Source of the DNA: Dorea sp.
GTDB lineage: Bacteria; Bacillota; Clostridia; Lachnospirales; Lachnospiraceae
DNA: 64,000 nt
Reading direction: 5' to 3'
NCBI GenBank assembly: GCA_022769185.1
Contig: JALEKG010000047.1
Span: 1-64,000 of the forward strand
Shown one piece after another: positions 8,379 to 16,534 of this stretch (position 1 is its first letter; every line of letters begins with the position of its first letter). Below the pieces are notes generated by a model. That model had not been told where the DNA came from, made no database searches, and saw only the letters and a list, made by a program, of their open reading frames with translations. A program made the position numbers and the translations under genes.

Positions 8379-9770
8379 TTAAATCTCTCCACGGCGACGT
8401 TTTAATTCAGCGATATTTTCTTCTACACGTGTTTTATTCAATGGGTAGAGGAATATTAACACAATCGCAACAAGAATAAATCCAACAATTGGAATATAAC
8501 AGGACATTTTGAAAATACCTAATGTAACATCCGGGTCAAAAGCGGTTGCCTGCGTATATCCGATCAGGGACAAGAGTATACCTGTTAATCCAGAAGCAAG
8601 TGCCTGTCCCACTTTACGTGCGAAAGAATAGACAGAATATATGGTTCCGTCTTCCCGGACACCCGTTTTCACTTCTGAATCGTCAATAACGTCTGTGATC
8701 ATAGCCCAGATTACTGTATTAAAGAAACCAATTCCCAAATAAGCGACTGCTGAAAAACCAACGTATACAAATGGATTTTCCGGTCTGACGATTAGACATG
8801 CCACATAAACAACAGCACTGACCAGACACGCAGCTGTAGCTAGCTCTTTCTTTCCAAATTTGGTAGAAAGTTTTACTGCCAGAGGAGCACAGATGATCAG
8901 GATCACCAGATTTCCTACCAGACCTGCTACAGACTGAGCTGCTGCGGATCCGTAATAGTTCGGATATACATATCCAGACATCGTAGACATCCCAAGCTGA
9001 GCCAGAAGAAGAACGATAGCTGCTGCAATGATTCCCAGAAGAGAGCGATTGGTTACAAGGCTCTTTAACAGTTTTCCAATCTCCAGCTTTTGTGTATTAG
9101 CCTGTACCGGAACACGTTCACGAACCAGATTAAAACAAAGCAGGTAGCAGATAATCGCACAGATACTGAATACCCCTGCAATGATCGTCATACGGCTTCC
9201 GGAAAGAACGGTATTGCCATCTACTACTTCATAAGCAACCAGCGGAGTACCAACTCCGATTACCAGGCCGGCCAGAGTACCGCCAACAGTACGCCAGGTA
9301 GACAGCTGTGCACGGTCCTTAGCATCAGCAGAAATTGCAGATGCCATGGATCCATAAGGAATATTGATAGATGTATAGAAGATAGAACCCCACAAAAGAT
9401 ATGTGACTACCAGCCATACTACCTTGAATCCATAAGCCATATCAGCAAATGCAGACTGATAGATCAGGAAAGAAGCAATCGCCACCGGTCCACACATTCG
9501 TTTGATCCATGGTTTGAATTTACCGTCTTTGGTCGGTTTGGAACGGTCTACGATCTGTCCCATTGTCACATCTGTTACAGCATCCACGAAACGTGCTGCC
9601 ATCATCAAAAGACCAACGACACTTGCTGAGACACCCATAACATCTGTGTAGAATTTCAGCATAAACATGGAGGATAAAATAAATGTGAAATCGTTACCAA
9701 AATCACCGAACATGTACCCGATCTTGTCCTTTATTCCGAAAGGACGTACGGAAGCATTAGTATTAGACAT
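8379..9770 (-). CDS. GPH-family sugar:cation symporter (MelB-like, MFS)
   Basis: A 12-helix transporter of 463 residues. The GPH signature is clear: DAVTDVTMGQIVDRSKPTKD followed by GKFKPW in the first cytoplasmic loop, and the central DDSEVKTGVREDGTIYSV segment. The family imports galactosides, glucuronides or pentosides with H+ or Na+. Paired with the GH2 enzyme 52 nt downstream, it most likely imports an unphosphorylated disaccharide or glycoside. It has a strong AAAGGAG ribosome site. The promoter has a good -10 (9810-9815) but a poor -35, and an inverted repeat lies just upstream, which suggests activation by the divergent AraC protein. Confidence 0.92.
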   Translation of the reverse strand: MSNTNASVRPFGIKDKIGYMFGDFGNDFTFILSSMFMLKFYTDVMGVSASVVGLLMMAARFVDAVTDVTMGQIVDRSKPTKDGKFKPWIKRMCGPVAIASFLIYQSAFADMAYGFKVVWLVVTYLLWGSIFYTSINIPYGSMASAISADAKDRAQLSTWRTVGGTLAGLVIGVGTPLVAYEVVDGNTVLSGSRMTIIAGVFSICAIICYLLCFNLVRERVPVQANTQKLEIGKLLKSLVTNRSLLGIIAAAIVLLLAQLGMSTMSGYVYPNYYGSAAAQSVAGLVGNLVILIICAPLAVKLSTKFGKKELATAACLVSAVVYVACLIVRPENPFVYVGFSAVAYLGIGFFNTVIWAMITDVIDDSEVKTGVREDGTIYSVYSFARKVGQALASGLTGILLSLIGYTQATAFDPDVTLGIFKMSCYIPIVGFILVAIVLIFLYPLNKTRVEENIAELKRRRGEI

Positions 9771-9809
9771 AATATTTCTCCTTTTCTTTATATCTTTTAT
9801 TTTGACAAA

Positions 9810-9853
9810 ATTATACCATTCATTTTTTTAAATATATGAGGAAATTTTTTCCT
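9810..9853 (-). promoter_or_regulatory. Probable activator-dependent promoter and operator of the symporter-GH2 operon
   Basis: A perfect TATAAT on the minus strand (9810-9815) has no recognisable -35 at 9833-9838. Directly upstream lies the inverted repeat AGGAAA-TTT-TTTCCT (9839-9853). A symmetrical site touching a weak -35 is the usual layout for an AraC-type activator. That the neighbouring regulator binds here is inference. Confidence 0.45.
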
Positions 9854-9879
9854 ATTTATCGTATTTTTTTTGTTCATGG

Positions 9880-9908
9880 TTGAAATACCCTAAAAATTGT
9901 ACGATAAT
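9880..9908 (+). promoter_or_regulatory. Promoter of the araC-family gene
   Basis: TTGAAA (9880-9885), a 17-nt spacer, GATAAT (9903-9908; 5 of 6). It lies about 40 nt before the regulator's ATG and is divergent from the symporter promoter. Confidence 0.6.
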
Positions 9909-9951
9909 AGATAATAATACTACGACTGCCAGGCGGCCAAGAGGAGCTTTT

Positions 9952-11211
9952 ATGAATTACAAAGTACAATTAGAATTTTTTGAAAAACTGTTACAAAATT
10001 ACCATCTTTCTTTTCATTATTTATCCGAAAATACAGAGTCCGAACCCATTTTTGATTATGGTCTGCGCAGGCTATTTAAACCTGATCTCGATTATTATAA
10101 GATTGCAGATGAGATTGCCAGATATTATAAGCCAAATACCATCTATAAAATTCAGGATTATTTTTTCTGTAATTATCTCATCTTCCAGCTGCCGGATACA
10201 GAAATACCTACACATATGATCATCGGCCCTTATGAACTCATTCCGATTCGTTCTGAAATGTTCAAAAAAGACTTTATTGATTATGTGATTTCCACAGGTA
10301 TTGAACATTCGATTAAAAAATTTTACTACGATATACCGATCATCCCGGAAGAAAGCCGTATCATGACAATGCTATATACTTTAGGGGAATATATGTGGGG
10401 TGATATGGATCATTTTACTGTAGAAGATGTCCATGAACTTGTATCTGATACTTTTATTACATTTGACCCTGTCCCACAACGGACGGATCTGCAGGAAGCA
10501 GAAGATCCTTATCTTAGCATTAAGGCAATGGAAGACCGTTACGCAGAAGAAAACAAACTGATTCAAGCCGTATCCCAGGGACAGATCCATAAAGCTGAAC
10601 TTCATTTTAATAACCTGGCTTCTTTCCAGTCCGAACAGCGGACTTCCGATACCCTGCGCAACACGAAAAATTATGCCATTGTTTTTAATACTTTGATGCG
10701 AAAGGCAGCAGAAGCCGGCGCGGTGCACCCTCTTCACATTGATTCTTTGTCCTCAAGATATGCAAAAAAAATTGAGCTGGCTACTTCTGTCCATGCACTG
10801 GCTGCACTGCAAAGGGAGATGGTTCATAAATACTGCCTTCTTGTGATCAATCATTCCATGAAAGGATATTCACTGCTTGTCCGGAAGATCCTCACCCGGA
10901 TTGATTCGGATCTGGCTTCTGACTTAAGCCTTAAGACGCAAGCAAAACAGTTGAATATGAATCCAAGTTATCTGTCATCATTATTTAAAAAAGAAACAGG
11001 GAGCACATTAACAGAATACGTGAACAAAAAAAGAATTGAACATGCAATTTTTCTTCTGAATACTACTACTATGCAGATTCAGACGATTGCCCAGGCGTGT
11101 GGAATCACTGATGTAAATTATTTTACAAAAATTTTCAAAAAACAAATTGGTATTACACCGAAAGAATATCGCAATAAAATCATAAGCTCTAAACGAAATG
11201 TTTCGCATTAA
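9952..11211 (+). CDS. AraC-family transcriptional regulator
   Basis: A 419-residue regulator. The last ~100 residues are a double helix-turn-helix AraC domain (LSLKTQAKQLNMNPSYLSSLF, then IQTIAQACGITDVNYFTKIFKK with GITPKEYR). The first ~300 residues form a sensor domain of the kind found in clostridial YesN-type regulators, without a clear known ligand fold or any membrane segment. The ATG at 9952 follows GAGGAG; a methionine 24 codons upstream has no ribosome site and lies next to the promoter. Divergent placement from the symporter-GH2 operon makes it the obvious controller of that operon. Confidence 0.9.
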   Translation: MNYKVQLEFFEKLLQNYHLSFHYLSENTESEPIFDYGLRRLFKPDLDYYKIADEIARYYKPNTIYKIQDYFFCNYLIFQLPDTEIPTHMIIGPYELIPIRSEMFKKDFIDYVISTGIEHSIKKFYYDIPIIPEESRIMTMLYTLGEYMWGDMDHFTVEDVHELVSDTFITFDPVPQRTDLQEAEDPYLSIKAMEDRYAEENKLIQAVSQGQIHKAELHFNNLASFQSEQRTSDTLRNTKNYAIVFNTLMRKAAEAGAVHPLHIDSLSSRYAKKIELATSVHALAALQREMVHKYCLLVINHSMKGYSLLVRKILTRIDSDLASDLSLKTQAKQLNMNPSYLSSLFKKETGSTLTEYVNKKRIEHAIFLLNTTTMQIQTIAQACGITDVNYFTKIFKKQIGITPKEYRNKIISSKRNVSH

Positions 11212-11255
11212 ATTAAAAAATAACAAAGATGTATAGAAAGGAGTTTAACATACTT

Positions 11256-12560
11256 ATGAACCCAACTGTTACTATTATTGTCCCAGTCTATAACGCAGAA
11301 AAAACCATTTCACGCTGCATAGAAAGCATCTTAAATCAGGACTATACTGATTTTGAACTGATTCTGGTAGATGATGGAAGCAAAGATTCTTCCGGGGCTA
11401 TTTGTGATAACTATGCTTCCGGGGATTCCCGTGTTTTGGTTATCCATAAAGAAAATTCAGGAGTTTCTGATTCCAGAAATACGGCCCTGGATCAGGCACG
11501 TGGTACTTATCTTCAGTTTCTTGACAGTGACGACTGGATCACTCCAAACGCCACTGGTCTTCTGGTCCAGTCTGCCGAACGCTACCATTGTGATCTGGTC
11601 ATCTCCGACTTCTATCGTGTCGTGGGAGACCGCTTAGCTCACAAAGGTGATATCGAAGATGACTGTGTTCTGACACAGGAAGAATTTGCAGAACACATGA
11701 TAGAAAATCCGGCAGATTTTTATTATGGTGTCCTCTGGAACAAGTTATTCCGCCGGGAAATTGTTGAAAAATATCATCTTCGAATGGATACCAGTATCAG
11801 TTGGTGTGAAGATTTCATGTTTAACCTGGAATATATCCGGCATGCTAAAGTTTTTTATGCGCTTCAGGTCCCCATCTATTATTATGTTAAGACAAAAGGA
11901 TCTCTTGCCAGTCAGGGAATGAGCATCTCCAAGACGATAAAAATGAAACTGATGGTCTTTGAATACTACAACAATTTTTATAAACATGTGCTAAATGATG
12001 AGGATTACGAAAAGAACCGGCTACAAGTCTACCGTTTTCTGGTAGATGCAGCCGGTGACGGAGCTGTTCCGCCCGCGATCCTTCCCGGCTCCCAGAAATT
12101 GGGGGAAGAACGAAGTCTCATTTCTCCAGGAGCAGTTACAGGAGAAGGTTTTCTTCTGGACGAGTATCGCAACCGGAAACTTTTGGATTATTATCTGGAA
12201 CCGGTAGCCCTGAAAAATAATCTTTCTTTAGAAGAGACTCGTCTGCTTCTTTCCCTGAATCAGCCTCACCACTGCACAACCCGCCGGGAGCTGGCAGACT
12301 TCGCAGACATCAGCCAGCGTTCCCTTTCAATTTTACTTCAGAGGCTTTCGGTGAAAGGGATATTAAAAACAGAAAATAATCGAAGTAAAAAACAGTTAAA
12401 TATTATATTTCTTCCTCCTGCAGCCCCGATCTTTGAAGATCTGGCTGCCGCTCAAAGCAGCTTTGATCAGGCAAGATTTGAAGGTTTCACGGAAGAAGAT
12501 CTGATTCAATACTCTCAATATACTGACAGAATCAAGCAAAATATTCAGAAGATTCTATAA
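11256..12560 (+). CDS. Family 2 glycosyltransferase fused to a MarR-like DNA-binding domain
   Basis: Residues 1-~230 are a GT-A glycosyltransferase: TIIVPVYNAEKTI, the nucleotide-binding DDG at 39-41, SGVSDSRNTAL, and the metal-binding DSDD at 90-93. There are no membrane helices. After a linker, residues ~296-434 look like a whole MarR domain: a first helix ending NNLSLEETRLLLSL, then TTRRELADFADISQRSLSILLQRLSVKGIL as the winged helix, a wing, and C-terminal dimer helices (FTEEDLIQYSQYTDRIKQNI). The acceptor and any DNA target are unknown. Start: the ATG at 11256, 12 nt after AAAGGAG; an ATG at 11229 lies before that site. It follows araC by about 45 nt and ends at a shared terminator. Confidence 0.8.
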   Translation: MNPTVTIIVPVYNAEKTISRCIESILNQDYTDFELILVDDGSKDSSGAICDNYASGDSRVLVIHKENSGVSDSRNTALDQARGTYLQFLDSDDWITPNATGLLVQSAERYHCDLVISDFYRVVGDRLAHKGDIEDDCVLTQEEFAEHMIENPADFYYGVLWNKLFRREIVEKYHLRMDTSISWCEDFMFNLEYIRHAKVFYALQVPIYYYVKTKGSLASQGMSISKTIKMKLMVFEYYNNFYKHVLNDEDYEKNRLQVYRFLVDAAGDGAVPPAILPGSQKLGEERSLISPGAVTGEGFLLDEYRNRKLLDYYLEPVALKNNLSLEETRLLLSLNQPHHCTTRRELADFADISQRSLSILLQRLSVKGILKTENNRSKKQLNIIFLPPAAPIFEDLAAAQSSFDQARFEGFTEEDLIQYSQYTDRIKQNIQKIL

Positions 12561-12574
12561 TTCTCGCAAAAGAA

Positions 12575-12636
12575 AAAGGATTGTTGAACCCCTTTGCCTC
12601 TGAATTTTATTGGCCGGACAGTTTCAACAATCCTTT
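12575..12636. terminator. Shared terminator between the convergent glycosyltransferase and symporter genes
   Basis: A perfect 14-bp inverted repeat (12575-12588 and 12623-12636) around a 34-nt loop. The minus-strand copy is followed by a T-rich tail (CCTTTTTCTTTT) and the plus-strand copy by a weaker one. It lies 14 nt past one stop codon and 2 nt past the other. Confidence 0.75.
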
Positions 12637-12638
12637 GT

Positions 12639-13925
12639 CTATATAATTTGATTAAAGACTTCTTTATTCAGTGCTTTATTCTGATGGGCAACAATCGTAG
12701 TACATACCGCGTCTCCGGTAATATTTACTGCTGTCCTTGTCATATCCAGAATTCGGTCAATTCCCATAATCAGTCCGATTGCTTCTACTGGAAGTCCCAC
12801 TGAATTGAATACCATCGTCAGTGTAACCAGACCAACGCTAGGTACTCCGGCAGTTCCAATGGAAGCTAACGTTGCGGTTCCGATTACCGTCAGATAATCT
12901 ACAATATCCAGATGTATTCCAAAAGCCTGCGCGGCAAATACAACTGCCACTCCCTGCATGATCGCGGTTCCGTCCATGTTGATGGTTGCTCCCAGCGGAA
13001 TGGTAAAGGAAGATATCTTTTTCGACACTCCCATTTTCTTTGCCAATGTATCAATAGACATCGGAATCGTGGCATTGGATGTTGCCGTAGAGAATGCAAA
13101 AGCCATAACCGGGAAGAATTTTTTTATAAATTTAATCGGATTTAATCCGGTAAATCCTTTCAATAGTGCCATATATACAACGAAACACTGTATAGCCAGT
13201 GCTAGCAGCACGCCGATCATATATTTTGCCAGCGGGACAAATGCACTAAACCCGATATTGGCAAACGTTCTTCCAATCAGGCAGAAAACGCCGACTGGAG
13301 CAAGCTTCATAACCATCATAGTCATTTCCATCATAATGTCATTAAACTGACTGAAGAAATTTGCTACCGTTTCTGTACGTTCTCCAAGCTTTGCCAAAAT
13401 GATTCCGACAATCAACGCGAATACGATAATCTGAAGCATACTTCCACTTGCCAGAGAATTAATCGGATTATCTGGAATTATATTCAAAAGTGTATCTGAC
13501 AAAGAGGTGGACTGCATCGACTCTACTTCCGCTGCATTTGACTGAATCGCACTCATATCCAGTCCAACCCCCGGATTGATCAGGTTCCCAATGGATAAAG
13601 CTACGGTAATCGCAAGTGCAGTTGTAAACAGATAAAAGATCAGTGTTCTGACACCTACCGTACCGAGTTTTTTCGTATCACCAATGGCCATACTTCCACA
13701 GACCAGTGAACAAAATACCAGCGGGACAACCAGCATTTTCATCAAACGGATGAATCCCTGGCCAATTACATAAAGAACTCCTTCTACAATGATATCATTT
13801 TTCGCATAACCATCCGGCACCAGATAACACAATATGATTCCAAAAGCTGCCCCTGCGATCAGAGCGATGAAAATCTTTGTCGTAAGTCCCAGATTCTTTT
13901 TTTCTTTATTTGCATTTTTTCCCAT
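12639..13925 (-). CDS. Dicarboxylate/amino-acid:cation symporter (DAACS/SLC1 family)
   Basis: A 428-residue membrane protein of the glutamate/aspartate/dicarboxylate:H+(Na+) family. It shows the family's core motifs: the serine-rich re-entrant loop (AFSTATSNATIPMS), NMDGTAIMQGVAVVF and ASIGTAGVPSVGL. The RILDMTRTAVNITGD segment, with its TRTxxN(V/I)xGD pattern, binds acidic substrates in the family. The exact substrate (glutamate, aspartate or a dicarboxylate) is not decided. The ATG at 13925 follows GGAGGAG; upstream in-frame methionines lie inside the RmlD-like gene. Only 1 nt separates it from that gene's stop codon, so translation is probably coupled despite the unrelated products. Confidence 0.92.
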   Translation of the reverse strand: MGKNANKEKKNLGLTTKIFIALIAGAAFGIILCYLVPDGYAKNDIIVEGVLYVIGQGFIRLMKMLVVPLVFCSLVCGSMAIGDTKKLGTVGVRTLIFYLFTTALAITVALSIGNLINPGVGLDMSAIQSNAAEVESMQSTSLSDTLLNIIPDNPINSLASGSMLQIIVFALIVGIILAKLGERTETVANFFSQFNDIMMEMTMMVMKLAPVGVFCLIGRTFANIGFSAFVPLAKYMIGVLLALAIQCFVVYMALLKGFTGLNPIKFIKKFFPVMAFAFSTATSNATIPMSIDTLAKKMGVSKKISSFTIPLGATINMDGTAIMQGVAVVFAAQAFGIHLDIVDYLTVIGTATLASIGTAGVPSVGLVTLTMVFNSVGLPVEAIGLIMGIDRILDMTRTAVNITGDAVCTTIVAHQNKALNKEVFNQII

Positions 13926-13926
13926 T

Positions 13927-14775
13927 CTACTCCTCCATTCTTTCATTCATATATTCTTCCAGAGATGCTCTCCACTCCGGCATTTCATAAACATCAATGA
14001 TCCGAAGGATAAAGTTGTCCAATACCGCATATGCGGGCCTGACGGAAGAAAGATCTGATTCACTGGTCGGAACCGACTTAAGATCTACTTTTTTTCCTGC
14101 GATCCGTAAAATCTCATTTGCAAATTCATATCGGTTACAGGTTCCTTTACAGGTAGCATGATAAGTACCGTACTCATTCGTCCGGATCAGATATAAGATG
14201 ATTCGTGCCAGATCCTTCGCACTGGTCGGAGAACCAAACTGATCCGAAGCTACGGCAAGTGGTTTCCCCTGATCTGCCGCATCCAGGACACGAGTTACAA
14301 AGTTATTTCCCTCTCCATATACCCAGTTACTTCTGATAATAAAATGCTTATGTGTAAATTCTTTCACATAATTCTCCCCTGCTCTTTTGGAGCGTCCATA
14401 TACGGTTGTCGGATTGGTATCATCAAATTCACTGTATGGTTTCTTACTCAGTCCGTCAAATACATCATCTGTAGACAGCTGTACCATCTTGGCTCCTACT
14501 TTTCTCGCCACAATGCTTAAATTTCTGGCTCCAAGAGCATTCACGCGATATGCAAGCTCCGGTTCTTTTTCACACAGTTCTGTATCTGTCACAGCCGCAC
14601 AATTGATAATGACATCTGGTCTGTTAATTTCTCCAAAGCTCAATACTTCATCCGTCTCCGTAATATCCAGTTCATTTTTATCTGTATTAAACACCTCAAT
14701 TTCCAACGGATCTAACACTGCATTTATTGCAGTTCCTATCTGTCCCCCGGAACCCACAATCCATACTTTTAACAT
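13927..14775 (-). CDS. RmlD-like dTDP-4-dehydrorhamnose reductase family protein
   Basis: An extended short-chain dehydrogenase of 282 residues. The N-terminal IVGSGGQIGTAI binds NAD(P). STDDVFDG and YGRSKRAGE (Tyr-x3-Lys) form the catalytic site, as in RmlD, which reduces dTDP-4-keto-rhamnose to dTDP-rhamnose. No rmlA, rmlB or rmlC is nearby, so the true substrate may differ; other members act on nucleotide sugars or as the MAT2B-like regulatory type. It has a strong AAGGAGG ribosome site. It is served by a perfect promoter at 14841-14869 whose transcript meets a terminator hairpin before the gene. Confidence 0.8.
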   Translation of the reverse strand: MLKVWIVGSGGQIGTAINAVLDPLEIEVFNTDKNELDITETDEVLSFGEINRPDVIINCAAVTDTELCEKEPELAYRVNALGARNLSIVARKVGAKMVQLSTDDVFDGLSKKPYSEFDDTNPTTVYGRSKRAGENYVKEFTHKHFIIRSNWVYGEGNNFVTRVLDAADQGKPLAVASDQFGSPTSAKDLARIILYLIRTNEYGTYHATCKGTCNRYEFANEILRIAGKKVDLKSVPTSESDLSSVRPAYAVLDNFILRIIDVYEMPEWRASLEEYMNERMEE

Positions 14776-14796
14776 TTCTCAAACCTCCTTAACATT

Positions 14797-14825
14797 AAAA
14801 AAGCGCTGAATTAATCAACGCTTTT
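14797..14825 (-). terminator. Strong hairpin terminator between the his operon and the RmlD-like gene
   Basis: An 11-bp stem with one G-U pair and a 5-nt loop, followed by six T on the minus strand. It lies downstream of the small his-operon gene and also downstream of a perfect promoter (14841-14869), so it can both end his transcripts and attenuate the RmlD-like/symporter unit. Confidence 0.8.
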
Positions 14826-14840
14826 CACAATTTACTGAGT

Positions 14841-14869
14841 ATTATATCAGCCGTATTTTTTCATGTCAA
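14841..14869 (-). promoter_or_regulatory. Perfect consensus promoter ahead of the RmlD-like gene
   Basis: TTGACA (plus 14864-14869), exactly 17 nt, TATAAT (14841-14846), with a TG at the extended -10 position. The expected transcription start near 14834 is only about 10 nt before the terminator hairpin. The -35 abuts the stop codon of the upstream gene. Confidence 0.75.
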
Positions 14870-14870
14870 G

Positions 14871-15173
14871 TTAAAGATTTTTCCAGACTTCTTCCACATC
14901 CATATCCATACGGATCTCATCCACAACCTTCTCACTGTTTACATTCATGATTTCTCTTCCGTCATAATCGATCGATACAAATAACGCAAACAGCAGAAAG
15001 CTTAGGAAAAACCTGACACCAAAACTTCCACTTTCCGTCTGCATTCCTGCTTCGGGATATAACCCGGCATATGCCATACCGTATCGAGGATGAACTGCAG
15101 GAATCTCTTGATCACGATACAGCTTCCTTGTCTGTTCCAGAAGCTGCTTTCTTCTTTTTTCCGAACTGTTCAC
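14871..15173 (-). CDS. Small single-pass membrane protein at the end of the his operon (unknown)
   Basis: I do not recognise this protein. With a GTG start at 15173 (6 nt after AAGAGGTG) it has 100 residues: a basic N-terminus (SSEKRRKQLLEQTRKLYRDQ), a Pro/Tyr/Gly-rich stretch, one hydrophobic helix (VRFFLSFLLFALFVSI, about 56-71), and an acidic tail (DEIRMDMDVEEVW). The topology is probably N-terminus inside. It follows hisIE by about 65 nt on the same strand, and the next feature downstream is a terminator, so it probably shares the his transcript. A link to histidine synthesis is not evident. Confidence 0.65.
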   Translation of the reverse strand: MNSSEKRRKQLLEQTRKLYRDQEIPAVHPRYGMAYAGLYPEAGMQTESGSFGVRFFLSFLLFALFVSIDYDGREIMNVNSEKVVDEIRMDMDVEEVWKNL

Positions 15174-15238
15174 AACTATCACCTCTTGGAAATATATGCT
15201 GTCTCCAACATTCATATTCCAATAAGGTGTGTTTTAAA

Positions 15239-16522
15239 TTACCGGTCTGCCAGTTCTTTCACAATGTCTTCCCAGGTAAGGCCTTTTTCTACCATCAGTA
15301 CCATCGCATGATACAGAAAATCAGCCATCTCATACTTGACTTCCTCTGGATTCGGATTCTTTGCCGCAATCACAACTTCCGTTGCCTCTTCCCCAATCTT
15401 CTTCAGAATCTTATCAATCCCTTTATCGAACAGGTAATTGGTATAAGAACCTTCTCTTGGATTCTCTTTCCGGTCTAAAATCGTCTGATAAACAGATTCA
15501 AATATCCTGAGTGGATTGGTCTCATCATAATCTGTACCTACCAGTGGCTGGAAAAAACAAGTCGGGTTCCCGGTATGACATGCAGCTCCGATCTGGTCTA
15601 CCTTGGCAAGCAGCGTATCCAGATCACAGTCAATCGTCAGGGATTTTACATACTGAAAATGGCCGCTGGTTTCACCTTTCACCCACAGTTTCTGTCTGCT
15701 TCTGCTGAAGTAGGTCATCTTTCCCGTCTTTATTGTCTGATTAAATGATTCTTCATTCATATATGCCAACATCAAAACTTCCTGCGTCTTATAATGCTGC
15801 ACCACGACTGGTATTAATCCCTGGTCATTCGTCTTAAACTGAGAAAATTCCATCATACTTTCAAAAGAAGTCATCTTAATATCTTCTGCTGCACATTCAT
15901 CTTTAAATGTCACAAAATCCATATTCTGCTGACTGACATACTTTCCGGAAAGTCCTTTCACACCAGTACATTTCAATATTTTAAATAACTCTGATTTTTC
16001 CTCTGTATCTGTTACGATCACGCATGGAACATCTGTAACATTCATGATCGAATTCAGATCCAGTCTGTGCATAAATACAATCTCACTACAATATTCCTGA
16101 ATCAGATGCTGGTGCTTAAACAGCCCATCAAAATCATTTAATGAAACCGCCAGTTTTTCTTTTCCAAACCGCTTTGCTGCATCTTCAATCAGCTTCACAC
16201 TCTCCGGTTTTGAAAAATTCAGCATTGCCCGTTTCGCACCGGCATATAAAATCTTTTTAATATCTTCCTGTCTTTTTATATTTCCACCTGCAATCATTGG
16301 AATACGGATCAGTCGGTTCATCCGTTTCATCATATTGATTGCTTCTTCATGCTCTTCATCTGAATCAGACAGATCAAACACAATCAATTCATCTGCACCG
16401 TGATCACTGTAATATTTTGCAAGTTCAATGACATCTTCGGCAATCACAGTTTTATCATGAAACCATCTCACTGCCTTTCCGTCCGCGATGAAGATACAGG
16501 GGATTAATTTCTTATAACTCAT
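15239..16522 (-). CDS. hisIE: Three-domain fusion: degenerate HisF/HisA-like barrel + HisI + HisE
   Basis: Residues 1-~215 resemble the HisA/HisF barrel ([13 protein letters not shown] with Asp14; [16 protein letters not shown] phosphate loop). At the strand-5 position where the family has its second catalytic Asp, AVSLND reads Asn, and the C-terminal phosphate loop is eroded. Residues ~222-325 are phosphoribosyl-AMP cyclohydrolase ([22 protein letters not shown]). Residues ~337-427 are phosphoribosyl-ATP pyrophosphatase ([15 protein letters not shown]). HisE and HisI carry out steps 2 and 3 of histidine synthesis. The N-terminal barrel is probably not a normal cyclase or isomerase. No separate hisA, hisF, hisH or hisC is in the window. 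It has a good AAAGGAG site and is the last biosynthetic gene of the operon. Confidence 0.88.
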   Translation of the reverse strand: MSYKKLIPCIFIADGKAVRWFHDKTVIAEDVIELAKYYSDHGADELIVFDLSDSDEEHEEAINMMKRMNRLIRIPMIAGGNIKRQEDIKKILYAGAKRAMLNFSKPESVKLIEDAAKRFGKEKLAVSLNDFDGLFKHQHLIQEYCSEIVFMHRLDLNSIMNVTDVPCVIVTDTEEKSELFKILKCTGVKGLSGKYVSQQNMDFVTFKDECAAEDIKMTSFESMMEFSQFKTNDQGLIPVVVQHYKTQEVLMLAYMNEESFNQTIKTGKMTYFSRSRQKLWVKGETSGHFQYVKSLTIDCDLDTLLAKVDQIGAACHTGNPTCFFQPLVGTDYDETNPLRIFESVYQTILDRKENPREGSYTNYLFDKGIDKILKKIGEEATEVVIAAKNPNPEEVKYEMADFLYHAMVLMVEKGLTWEDIVKELADR

Positions 16523-16534
16523 TTTACTTCTCCT

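Noticed and set aside
9801-9830. A plus-strand TTGACA at 9802-9807 as a promoter for araC
   Set aside because: No -10 box occurs at a proper distance; the 9880-9908 promoter is much better.
13927-14775. A rhamnose biosynthesis operon
   Set aside because: Only an RmlD-like gene is present; rmlA, rmlB and rmlC are not in the neighbourhood.
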